Shown here in pieces: positions 9,358 to 16,414 of a DNA stretch of 64,000 nucleotides. The DNA comes from Halopseudomonas xinjiangensis (GTDB lineage Bacteria; Pseudomonadota; Gammaproteobacteria; Pseudomonadales; Pseudomonadaceae). Made by a program: the position numbers and the translations under genes. The notes below the pieces were generated by a model. It had not been told where the DNA came from and did no database searches. It was given only the letters and a program-made list of their open reading frames with translations. The stretch spans positions 61,390 through 125,389 of the forward strand of contig DRFO01000024.1 of the NCBI GenBank assembly GCA_011050525.1, in the 5' to 3' direction. How positions within the stretch are numbered: position 1 is the stretch's first letter; each line of letters opens with the position of its first letter.

Positions 9358-10833
9358 ATGAAGAATAATAATCCGCCACAGGCACCTTTGAGTGCGCTGA
9401 TAATCGGAGCGGGATTTGCCGGCATCGGGCTGGCGATAAGGCTCGACAAGGCTGGTATCAGTGATTTTCTGATTCTCGAAAAGGCCGGTGATGTAGGAGG
9501 CACCTGGCGCGACAATAGTTATCCCGGCGCCGCCTGCGATGTGCCGTCCCACCTGTACTCCTTTTCCTTCGAACCCAAGGCGGACTGGACAAGCAAGTAT
9601 GCTCCGCAGGCGGAAATTCTCGCCTACATCCGCCACTGCGCGAAGAAATATCACCTTGGGCCCCGTACGCGCTTCAGCTGTGAGGTGAGCCAGGCCGAGT
9701 TCGATGAGACGCTGGGTCTCTGGCAGGTGGCTACCACCGAGGGCGAGGTCCTGGTCGCTCGATCACTGATCAGCGCTTGCGGCCAGCTTAACCGGCCTCT
9801 GTATCCAGCCATCCCGGGGGTGGAGGATTTCGGCGGCGAAGCGTTTCATTCAGCGCACTGGCGGCATGATCTCGATCTCGCCAACAAGCGTGTCGCGGTG
9901 ATCGGCACCGGCGCGTCAGCCATTCAGTTTGTCCCGCAGATAGCGCCCCGTGTCGGCCATCTGACGCTATTTCAACGCAGCGCGGCCTATGTCATCCCCA
10001 AGGCCGACCGCCCCTACAGTGCGCGTGAACACGCGCTGCTGCAGCGCTTTCCCGCAATGCAAAAACTCAGCCGAGCCTGGCAATACCTGTCGCACGAATC
10101 ACGGGCTCTGGCTTTCATCAGTTTTCCCTCGCTGATGAAGACCCTGGAAGGCAATTTCCACAAGCATCTGGAGAGCGGCCTTTCGGACGCGGTCAAGCGC
10201 AGGCAACTTGTGCCTGACTACCCTATGGGTTGCAAGCGTATGCTCATCAGCAACGACTTCTTTCCGTCGTTGGACCGCGACAATGTCGATCTCGTCACCC
10301 AAGGGATCGAAGCCGTCACAGCGCATGGCGTCAGAACGGTGGATGGCGTGCTGCACGAAGCGGATGTACTGATATACGGTACCGGTTTCGCCGCCACGGA
10401 TTTTCTGGCGCCCATGTCGATAAAGGGCCGCAACGGGCAGGAGCTCAATCACGCCTGGCAAAGCGGAGCGCAAGCCTACAAAGGCATCAGCGTGAGCGGA
10501 TTTCCCAATCTGTTTCTGCTGTATGGCCCTAATACCAATCTGGGCCACAACTCGATCATCTATATGCTGGAAAGCCAGTTCAACTATGTCGTCAGCTGTC
10601 TGCACAGCCTGCGCCAGCGCGGGTGGCGTTATATCGATGTAAAGGCCGATGTGCAGACACGCTTCAATACCCGCATTCAGCAAGCGGTCAGCACCACCGT
10701 CTGGAGCAAAGGCTGCACCAGCTGGTACCAGACTGCGGAGGGCAAACACACCAACAACTGGCCCGGCTATACGTTCAGCTATCGCCGACTCACCCGCACC
10801 CCGGAGTTTGAAGACTATGAATGTGCACGCTGA
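9358..10833 (+). CDS. Flavin-binding Baeyer-Villiger monooxygenase
   Basis: A 491-residue class B flavin monooxygenase that would use NADPH and O2 to insert oxygen beside a ketone, giving an ester or lactone. The FAD site GAGFAG is at residues 17-22, and the NADPH site IGTGASA is at about 182-188. The Baeyer-Villiger fingerprint FxGxxxHxxxW is at residues 158-168 (F158, G160, H164, W168). The ATG at 9358 was chosen over 9346 because GGAG sits six bases before it. The gene overlaps the next one, an esterase, by 17 bp. Oxygenation followed by ester hydrolysis is a common two-step ketone cleavage route. The natural substrate cannot be read from sequence. Confidence 0.93.
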   Translation: MKNNNPPQAPLSALIIGAGFAGIGLAIRLDKAGISDFLILEKAGDVGGTWRDNSYPGAACDVPSHLYSFSFEPKADWTSKYAPQAEILAYIRHCAKKYHLGPRTRFSCEVSQAEFDETLGLWQVATTEGEVLVARSLISACGQLNRPLYPAIPGVEDFGGEAFHSAHWRHDLDLANKRVAVIGTGASAIQFVPQIAPRVGHLTLFQRSAAYVIPKADRPYSAREHALLQRFPAMQKLSRAWQYLSHESRALAFISFPSLMKTLEGNFHKHLESGLSDAVKRRQLVPDYPMGCKRMLISNDFFPSLDRDNVDLVTQGIEAVTAHGVRTVDGVLHEADVLIYGTGFAATDFLAPMSIKGRNGQELNHAWQSGAQAYKGISVSGFPNLFLLYGPNTNLGHNSIIYMLESQFNYVVSCLHSLRQRGWRYIDVKADVQTRFNTRIQQAVSTTVWSKGCTSWYQTAEGKHTNNWPGYTFSYRRLTRTPEFEDYECAR

Positions 10834-11746
10834 TTTTACTGCCGAGCCCTCCACACAGCCGCTGTTGCGTGGAGCCCTTCGTGGCTCGATGAAGGGACTG
10901 TTCCGAGGGCTGATCCGACCGGCCATGCCGGTGGCCGGCCAGCGTGTCACCTTGCGCATGCTGACTGCGGCCATGCCCGTCACCGCTGGGGTCAGCCGAA
11001 GCAAGGAGCTCATTGCCGGGCGGCCCTGCGAATGGCACCGACCCGAGCAGAGCGACGGCAAGGTCATGCTGTACCTGCATGGAGGCGCTTTTCTGATAGG
11101 GTCACCCGCGACCCACCGCGGCCTTTGCGCCAGTATCGCCAGGCGCAGCCAACTAAGCGTCTGCGTGCTGGATTACCGGCTCGCCCCTGAACACCCGTTT
11201 CCGGCTGCACGTGATGATGCGGTCGAGGCTTACAAGGAGCTGCTGGCACGCGGCTATCTGCCGCAGAACATTGCTCTTGGCGGCGATTCGGCCGGCGGCA
11301 ACCTGGGGCTGATCACCGCGCTGCGATTGGCGGAACTGGCCTTGCCGGTGCCGGGCGCGCTGGTCTGCTTTTCTCCGGTTGTCGATTTCTCGGGTGATCA
11401 GTTGCACAACCCTGCGGCGGGGGATCCGCTACTGAACGTCAGCTGGATCGAGCAGGCCGCCGATCTGTATTGCCCACCGGGAATGAATCGACGCGACCCG
11501 GCACTTTCGCCAATCTTTGCCGACCTGGCGGGCCTGCCCCCGCTGCTGATTCAGGTAGGCGAAGAGGAAGTGCTGCTCAACGATAGCCTGCGCCTGGCTG
11601 AGCGCGCACGGGCTGCAGGCGTAACAGTGCGACTGGAGCGTTACCCTGGCCTCTGGCACGTTTTCCAGGCGCATACCGGCCTGTTGCGGTCAGCCGATGA
11701 GGCGCTTGACCGGGTCGCCGTTTTTTTGAGCTCATTGCAGGGTTGA
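10817..11746 (+). CDS. Alpha/beta hydrolase, hormone-sensitive-lipase family esterase
   Basis: A 309-residue cytoplasmic esterase of the HSL (bacterial type IV) family. The oxyanion motif HGGA is at residues 88-91. The nucleophile is Ser158 in GDSAGG, and the catalytic His is 281 in GLWHVFQ. The acid residue lies in GEEEVLLND, where the usual Asp position seems to be Glu. The start at 10817 lies inside the monooxygenase gene with GGAG 10 bases upstream. The pair likely acts in sequence: the monooxygenase makes an ester and this enzyme cleaves it. It ends 15 bp inside the convergent substrate-binding protein gene. Confidence 0.9.
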   Translation: MNVHADFTAEPSTQPLLRGALRGSMKGLFRGLIRPAMPVAGQRVTLRMLTAAMPVTAGVSRSKELIAGRPCEWHRPEQSDGKVMLYLHGGAFLIGSPATHRGLCASIARRSQLSVCVLDYRLAPEHPFPAARDDAVEAYKELLARGYLPQNIALGGDSAGGNLGLITALRLAELALPVPGALVCFSPVVDFSGDQLHNPAAGDPLLNVSWIEQAADLYCPPGMNRRDPALSPIFADLAGLPPLLIQVGEEEVLLNDSLRLAERARAAGVTVRLERYPGLWHVFQAHTGLLRSADEALDRVAVFLSSLQG

Positions 11747-12829
11747 CGTCAAAGGGCCCCCTTCCGCAGCCATGCGCACATAGGTTGGATCAAACCTCAG
11801 CTGCACGTTGCTTTCCTCGCCCAGCATGGAGCCGTCCGCAAACTCCATGCCGATCACATCGGCACTAGGCGCGCCGTTGCCCAGCAGGCCCTTGTCGAAG
11901 GAGAACAGGCGTACCTTGTCCATGGTGTCGCGCAACGTGTCGTTGGTAGCAAAGGCAAGAGCATCCGCCGGTGTGTAGAACAGCATGGTTTCAGCAAGCT
12001 GCGAGTCGAAACCCGCCAGATCGGTACCGGCACGCTCGGCCATATAACGACGGGCGGCCCTGGCTTCTTCGCCATCGCCGGACATCAGTTCCAGCGTCTC
12101 GAACCAAGCCCCGACCAGTGCCTTGCCCAGTTCCGGGTTGGCCTCAAGCACCTCGGTGTTGACCGCCATCATGTCGATGATCTCGCCAGGAATCTGAGTG
12201 GAATCGAATACCTCGACGGCATCGGGGTTCTGGTTCTTGATCAGGCTCAGCTGCGGGTTCCACACCGCGGTTGCGGTGACATCCGGCGTGACGAAAGACG
12301 CGACCGCGTCGGCATCAGAAGTGTTCATGACGGTAATGTCGCGCTCTGACATGCCGCTCATCTCCAGCGCGCGCGCCAGCAGATAATGCGATACGGACAA
12401 CTCGACCAGATTGACCTGACGGCCACGGATATCTTCCATGCTGGTGTCATCCTTCAACAGAATGCCGTCGTTGCCGTTGGAGTAGTCTCCGAGGATCAGG
12501 CCCGTGGTGTCGACTCCGCTGGCCGCTGGAATGGTCAGCGCGTCCATATTGGTCATACCGCAGGCATCGAAGGCGCCGGTGGTGTACTGGTTGATCGACT
12601 CGATATAGTCGTTGAACTGGACGATTTCTATATCGATCCCGTACTTGTCCGCCCATTTATCGACGATGCCGTAGTCAGCTGCATAGGCCCAGGGCATCCA
12701 CCCGGCATAGATCGACCAGGCGACCTTGAAGCTGTCCTTTTTCTCGGCGCCAATGGCTCCGGTGGCGAAACACAGGCTGGTTGCCGCAACCACCAGTAAT
12801 TTTCTGAATGAAGGTTTGAATACGTTCAT
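11732..12829 (-). CDS. ABC transporter periplasmic substrate-binding protein of the guanidine locus
   Basis: A 365-residue exported solute-binding protein of the NMT1/THI5-like group, close to proteins labelled putative urea transporter binding protein in urea-carboxylase clusters. A signal peptide ends near residues 25-28 (FATGAIGA), followed by VAWSIYAGWMPWAYAADYG, which is typical of this set. The ATG at 12829 follows GAGG by five bases. It is third in the leftward operon after an oxygenase and an unknown gene. The rightward operon encodes the matching permease and ATPase but no binding protein, so this is its likely partner. The ligand could be guanidine or a related guanidino compound, given the guanidine riboswitches on both operons. 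Confidence 0.85.
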   Translation of the reverse strand: MNVFKPSFRKLLVVAATSLCFATGAIGAEKKDSFKVAWSIYAGWMPWAYAADYGIVDKWADKYGIDIEIVQFNDYIESINQYTTGAFDACGMTNMDALTIPAASGVDTTGLILGDYSNGNDGILLKDDTSMEDIRGRQVNLVELSVSHYLLARALEMSGMSERDITVMNTSDADAVASFVTPDVTATAVWNPQLSLIKNQNPDAVEVFDSTQIPGEIIDMMAVNTEVLEANPELGKALVGAWFETLELMSGDGEEARAARRYMAERAGTDLAGFDSQLAETMLFYTPADALAFATNDTLRDTMDKVRLFSFDKGLLGNGAPSADVIGMEFADGSMLGEESNVQLRFDPTYVRMAAEGGPLTSTLQ

Positions 12830-12868
12830 GAACACCTCGTGGGATTGTAATAACAGTACCGCACCGGC

Positions 12869-13807
12869 TCAGTATTGAGGCTCGGTGTAACGGGTCAGGG
12901 TTTGTGATTCCTTGCTGTACCAATTTGCAGCCTCAGCGGTGAAGCCGGTCTGCTGGTCGAACGAAATCTGGGATTCCAGCGTATCGATGCTAAAGCGCCG
13001 CTCGCAGGGCGCCCCATCAATTGCCAGTCGCTGAATCAGCAGCTGCTGGTCCACCAGACACTCGAAACCATCGAGCGGGAACAGCATTTGACCGTTGCGT
13101 CCAGGACGGGTCGACAGGGCGGCTTCAAAGCCATTGTGCAACGATCCGTGCGCCACGGAGGTCTCGAAACCGAACAGGGCAGCCAAGCGCTGCGCGTCGC
13201 CAACTGCCTTGGCAGCCTCATCGCACAGTGACTGCCCCGCTGCTTCCACCCCGCCGCGCCCCAACACCAGCGCCGCATGCTCACCGCAGACAATAAGGCC
13301 ACCGCCGCGATGGCGAACCACTCCGGAACTCAGATCGCGCTCTTCGAGCAGCCGCAGACCGATCAACGGGCCGGGTGCGGACGGTTGCAGGCGCCAGTCC
13401 TCGACATAAGCCCCGCTCGGCGCAAATTCGATCATGCAGTTGCCGATGCGCTGCAAAAGCGCTGGTTCCGGCCAACGATTATGCAGCTGCAATGACGTGT
13501 CCGCGTGCCAGCTCAGACTGTGCCCGTCCCACTCTGACGAGGCTTCCCAGCCTTCGTAGTTCGCCAGAACCTGGAGCTCCACGCCGGAGTATTGCGCCCA
13601 GTCCCGGGCTGGAGTTTGCTCGGAGTCAAGCGGCAGCCGCAGATCGATGGTGAAGTGGCGGCTCTGGAACCAGCAGACGTGGGTCTGGCTGTCTGTTTCG
13701 CCATTGGCAAAGCTGATCGACCGGCGCTTGAAAAATCCCAGCATCCAGTCCGGCACACCGCCGACGCTACGTTGCGGATAGCGTTCAAGCACCTCTTCCA
13801 GTGTCAT
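12869..13807 (-). CDS. Protein of unknown function in the guanidine-controlled oxygenase operon
   Basis: I do not recognise this 312-residue protein. It has no signal peptide and no obvious membrane helix. It looks soluble and beta-rich, with paired blocks such as QSRHFTIDLRLP and an HRGGGLIVCGEHAALVLG segment, and several Trp and His residues. The start at 13807 overlaps the oxygenase stop (ATGA), so the two are translationally coupled, and the binding-protein gene follows after 39 bp. Its fixed place between an Fe(II)/2-oxoglutarate oxygenase and a transporter component, under a guanidine-II-like leader, suggests a role in processing or sensing a guanidino compound. It could be a partner of the oxygenase or a ring-opening or hydrolytic enzyme; neither is shown by motif. 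Confidence 0.7.
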   Translation of the reverse strand: MTLEEVLERYPQRSVGGVPDWMLGFFKRRSISFANGETDSQTHVCWFQSRHFTIDLRLPLDSEQTPARDWAQYSGVELQVLANYEGWEASSEWDGHSLSWHADTSLQLHNRWPEPALLQRIGNCMIEFAPSGAYVEDWRLQPSAPGPLIGLRLLEERDLSSGVVRHRGGGLIVCGEHAALVLGRGGVEAAGQSLCDEAAKAVGDAQRLAALFGFETSVAHGSLHNGFEAALSTRPGRNGQMLFPLDGFECLVDQQLLIQRLAIDGAPCERRFSIDTLESQISFDQQTGFTAEAANWYSKESQTLTRYTEPQY

Positions 13808-14865
13808 GCGCGCTCTCCTGTAGTCGCGGCCTGATGTCCAAACGAGGACAGCCCGCGTGCTCCTTCTGGCAGCGCCACGTCGCCCGCCTCGATCCGCTTC
13901 TTCAGATAACCGAAGGTCTGGGCCGTCTGGGCAAAAAGGTGATCGCCGCAACGGATAGGTTGATAACGGGGTGGATTGGCTTCGCTCAACAACGACTTGA
14001 TCGGCTCGATCAGCGTGTCGTAATCACAGGTGCAGAACAGCGGAAACGAATAGCGTTCCTCTGCCACTTTGCGTACGCGATGCGAGGTTGCCACATAGGT
14101 ACCGTTGCTCAGCACTTCGAGCATGTCACCAATATTGATGACGAAGGCGCCCTCAAGAACAGGAACGTCAATCCATTCCCCGGCACCGTTGAGCACCTCA
14201 AGACCGGGCGCGGTCGGCAGCAGGATGGTGAAACATTCGTAGTCCGTGTGCGCGCCGACGCCGGGCCGGTCAGCCGTCACATTCGAACTCAACGGGTAAT
14301 GGATCAGCCGCAACTGACTGGGCGGCGTGGTCAGGTGCCGACTGAAGGCGTCTTCAGGCAGCCCCAACGCGAGTGCAAAGCCCCTGAACAAACGGTTTCC
14401 CAGCGCCAGCGCCGCCTCGTAGTAGGCTTTGATATCCTCCTGAAATCCAGGCATATCGGCCCACTGGTTCGGCCCTAGCATGGGCCGCCTGCCTTCAGCC
14501 GAGCGATAGTCATAGCCTATGTCATAGGCTTCCTTGTGGTCGATTACACCGGGGTAGAACTGTTCTTCCCCCTCGGGAACGTAACCACTGTGATTGGTTG
14601 AATTGCCGATATAGTCCCGCATCTTCTGTTCAAGCGGCTGGGCAAAGTATTGCCGGGTACGGGCGATAAGGCGCTCGATCAAGCGCGGCTCGATTCCATG
14701 GCCGGTGACATACAGGAAACCTGCCTGCCTGGCCGCCTCACCAAGCACGCGGGCCGCGGCCTGACGCTCGGCCGCCGCGCTGGAGGCCAGCCCGGATACG
14801 TCGACCACCGGTAGCCTCTTGAACGCCGTATGGGGAGTTGCAGCACTGGGTTGCCTTGACGCCAT
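13804..14865 (-). CDS. Fe(II)/2-oxoglutarate-dependent oxygenase (isopenicillin N synthase-like)
   Basis: A 353-residue non-haem iron oxygenase. The N-terminal DIOX_N part (LPVVDVSGLA; GFLYVTGHGIE) is followed by the double-stranded beta-helix. Iron ligands are His206 and Asp208 (AHTDYECF) and His262 (ATSHRV). Arg271 and Ser273 (RYSFPLF) would bind 2-oxoglutarate. The reaction would use 2-oxoglutarate and O2 to hydroxylate a substrate. Some members of this superfamily release guanidine by hydroxylating arginine or homoarginine. Here a guanidine-II-like leader and a sigma-54-like promoter precede the gene, so oxidative release or N-dealkylation of a guanidino compound is a reasonable guess. 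GGAGG sits five bases before the ATG. The fold is certain and the substrate is not. Confidence 0.9.
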   Translation of the reverse strand: MASRQPSAATPHTAFKRLPVVDVSGLASSAAAERQAAARVLGEAARQAGFLYVTGHGIEPRLIERLIARTRQYFAQPLEQKMRDYIGNSTNHSGYVPEGEEQFYPGVIDHKEAYDIGYDYRSAEGRRPMLGPNQWADMPGFQEDIKAYYEAALALGNRLFRGFALALGLPEDAFSRHLTTPPSQLRLIHYPLSSNVTADRPGVGAHTDYECFTILLPTAPGLEVLNGAGEWIDVPVLEGAFVINIGDMLEVLSNGTYVATSHRVRKVAEERYSFPLFCTCDYDTLIEPIKSLLSEANPPRYQPIRCGDHLFAQTAQTFGYLKKRIEAGDVALPEGARGLSSFGHQAATTGERA

Positions 14866-14870
14866 AGTAA

Positions 14871-14992
14871 CCTCCAGATTGGATAATCAAGATGTCACCT
14901 GGTCGTCCAGATCCTTCTAACAATCTTTAGGCTGGCTGGCATCTGCCCGAAGCGCATGCTCTGTTGCCTAATGACTGCCCGGGCCGTCCCGG
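14871..14992 (-). ncRNA. Candidate guanidine-II (mini-ykkC) riboswitch upstream of the oxygenase gene
   Basis: On the minus strand, CCGGG-ACGG-CCCGG (14992-14979) and ATCTGG-ACGA-CCAGGT (14912-14897) are two hairpins with ACGR loops, the hallmark of guanidine-II riboswitches. The 66-base linker is long for the class, but TTAGGC (14971-14966) and GCCTAA (14932-14927) can pair and fold it back. A second copy of ATCTGG (14879-14874) overlaps the GGAGG ribosome site (14875-14871). The strand CCAGGT could therefore pair either inside the second hairpin (site free, guanidine bound) or with the ribosome site (blocked). This gives a simple translational ON switch. The pattern was found by eye and has not been tested with a covariance model. 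Confidence 0.68.
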
Positions 14993-15050
14993 AAAAAACG
15001 TGGCGCCACCTGGCACAACAACCTTGGGTGGCAAGACGTACAGCTCACAA

Positions 15051-15066
15051 AGCAATACTCGTACCA
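15051..15066 (-). promoter_or_regulatory. Candidate sigma-54 promoter for the leftward oxygenase operon
   Basis: The minus-strand sequence TGGTACGAGTATTGCT has GG and GC exactly 10 bases apart. It differs from the consensus TGGCACG-N4-TTGCW only at the fourth base. Transcription would start near 15039, upstream of the two ACGR hairpins, giving a leader of about 170 bases. RpoN promoters are common for nitrogen-scavenging genes activated by NtrC. No full NtrC palindrome was seen between the two promoters. Confidence 0.6.
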
Positions 15067-15151
15067 CCCTCCCGAGAACCGCGCATATCACCCGTCATAT
15101 CGGACTCGGGCCCGGTTGGCGGGTTAGTTTTCACCGCCGATTTCAGTCGCA

Positions 15152-15174
15152 TCGCGCCCCGATCCGGGGCGCGA
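15152..15174. repeat. Perfect 10-bp GC-rich hairpin between the divergent promoters
   Basis: TCGCGCCCCG (15152-15161) and CGGGGCGCGA (15165-15174) are perfect inverted arms around ATC. The element lies between the two sigma-54-like promoters, about 85 and 115 bp from them. It could bind a regulator or be a transcription stop for stray transcripts. There is no T-tract on either side. Confidence 0.45.
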
Positions 15175-15288
15175 CCGCCCTGTAATGGTGCAATTTTTAC
15201 CGAATTTTCTTTGCGCCGTTGCTGTCAGCAGATCGCTGAACAGGCTGACGCCCCGTAGCGAGGGGGCTAGCGCCAACTCACCGTGACC

Positions 15289-15304
15289 TGGCATAGCTAT
15301 TGCT
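15289..15304 (+). promoter_or_regulatory. Candidate sigma-54 promoter for the rightward guanidine operon
   Basis: TGGCATAGCTATTGCT has the -24 GG (15290-15291) and the -12 GC (15302-15303) with the required 10-base gap, and a full TTGCT right half. Transcription would begin near 15315, about 47 bases before the guanidine-I aptamer. Nitrogen-limitation control through RpoN and NtrC would fit a nitrogen-source pathway. Confidence 0.62.
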
Positions 15305-15361
15305 GTAACCCAGGTGCAGGAAGCTGCGATTCAAGGATGAAATACATTGCTGAAAAATAGC

Positions 15362-15453
15362 TGACTAGGGTTCCGGCTCGCCAAGGCGAGTGGCTGGTCC
15401 GAGAGTTGGCGACCTCCAAAGAGGTTACACGGCGGGATAAAAGCCCGGGAGAA
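15362..15453 (+). ncRNA. Guanidine-I riboswitch (ykkC class)
   Basis: The conserved blocks of the ykkC guanidine-I aptamer occur in order. These are CTAGGGTTCCG at 15365, a CTCGCC/GGCGAG hairpin (15377-15390), CTGGTCCGAGAG at 15394, an ACCTC/GAGGT hairpin, and ACACGG followed by GGGATAAAAGCCCGGGAGA ending near 15452. This class senses free guanidinium and turns on detoxification or utilisation genes. Downstream, CGCGT-CATGA-ACGCG (15455-15469) can form a stem, but no T-tract follows, so control may act on translation of the next ORF or through Rho. It leads the operon that includes the DUF1989 pair and the carboxylase. Confidence 0.95.
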
Positions 15454-15506
15454 TCGCGTCATGAACGCGCAGCTCTCTGCCGTCTGCCTAATTTGGAGGG
15501 TTTTAC

Positions 15507-15608
15507 ATGTCCCACTCTGCAACCGGGTCTTTACTTGCCCCGCTTTTCAGAACGCGCACGGACACTCGCGCCCTCAGCGGCACGTGGAGACTTGTCCCAT
15601 GCGCCTGA
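15507..15608 (+). CDS. Possible 33-residue leader peptide between riboswitch and permease
   Basis: A short frame begins at ATG 15507 seven bases after a strong GGAGGG (15495-15500) and reads MSHSATGSLLAPLFRTRT and onward to a TGA at 15606-15608. Its end overlaps the permease start (ATG 15599) in another frame, so its translation could open the permease start. It lies just after the guanidine-I aptamer and may be the segment whose translation is controlled. The peptide resembles no family I know. The good ribosome site and the overlap are the only support. Confidence 0.4.
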   Translation: MSHSATGSLLAPLFRTRTDTRALSGTWRLVPCA

Positions 15609-16414
15609 TCAACATCAAACCCGGCAAGCCCGGGCGGCTACTGCTACTGCTACTGCCGCTCGCACTGCTGGTGCTGGTTTATCTGTCCTATTCGGCCCAG
15701 CGCCTGGAAGCCAATCCCAGCGACAAATTGCTACCCAGCGCCACACAGATGGTTGATGCGATCGACCGTCTGGCCTTCGAACCGGACCGGCGTAGCGGTG
15801 ACTACCTGTTCTGGCAAGACACCGCGTCCAGCCTCCAGCGCATCGCCATCGGGCTGGGTATCAGTGCGTTGATCGGCCTGTGCCTGGGCGTGGCGGCCGG
15901 CACCATCCCGCTGTTCAGCGCACCGCTATCGCCACTGCTTACCGTGCTGTCGATGATCCCACCGCTGGCTCTGTTGCCGATTCTGTTCATCGTGTTCGGC
16001 CTCGGCGAACTGTCCAAGGTGGTGCTCATCGTCATTGGCATCACCCCGATAATCGCCCGTGACCTTGAGCAGCGGGCCCGTGAAATCCCACCCGAACTGC
16101 TGGTCAAGGCACAAACCCTCGGCGCCAACACCTGGACGCTGATACTGCGCGTGGTGCTGCCACAGCTGCTGCCACGCCTGCTGATCAGTCTGCGTCTGGT
16201 GCTCGGCTCGGCCTGGCTGTTCCTGATAGCCGCCGAAGCCATCGCCTCTACCGACGGTCTGGGCTATCGCATCTTTCTGGTGCGCCGCTACATGTCCATG
16301 GATGTGATCCTGCCCTATGTCGCCTGGATCACCCTGCTCGCCTGGGCAATGGATTACGGTCTGCGCCGCCTGACCCAGTTCGCGTTCCCCTGGTATGAAG
16401 GAGCCAAATCATGA
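15599..16414 (+). CDS. ABC transporter permease, guanidine/urea-carboxylase cluster type
   Basis: A 271-residue inner-membrane permease of the BPD_transp_1 (SsuC/TauC-like) group. Six hydrophobic helices are visible, with the cytoplasmic coupling loop near EIPPELLVKAQTLGANTWTLI, which contacts the ATPase. A longer frame from 15461 exists, but the ATG at 15599 fits the family and has GGAG about 10 bases before it. It overlaps the ATPase gene by four bases. With the ATPase and the leftward-encoded binding protein it makes a complete importer. In related clusters it is labelled a urea transporter, but the riboswitch points to guanidine or a guanidino compound. Confidence 0.9.
   Translation: MRLINIKPGKPGRLLLLLLPLALLVLVYLSYSAQRLEANPSDKLLPSATQMVDAIDRLAFEPDRRSGDYLFWQDTASSLQRIAIGLGISALIGLCLGVAAGTIPLFSAPLSPLLTVLSMIPPLALLPILFIVFGLGELSKVVLIVIGITPIIARDLEQRAREIPPELLVKAQTLGANTWTLILRVVLPQLLPRLLISLRLVLGSAWLFLIAAEAIASTDGLGYRIFLVRRYMSMDVILPYVAWITLLAWAMDYGLRRLTQFAFPWYEGAKS

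Noticed and set aside
15010..15026. TGGCACAACAACCTTGG looked like a sigma-54 promoter on the plus strand
   Set aside because: The GG is right but no GC follows at the required 10-base distance.
15067..15288. NtrC binding sites between the divergent sigma-54-like promoters
   Set aside because: Only a lone GGTGCA half-site near 15185 was seen, with no full palindrome.
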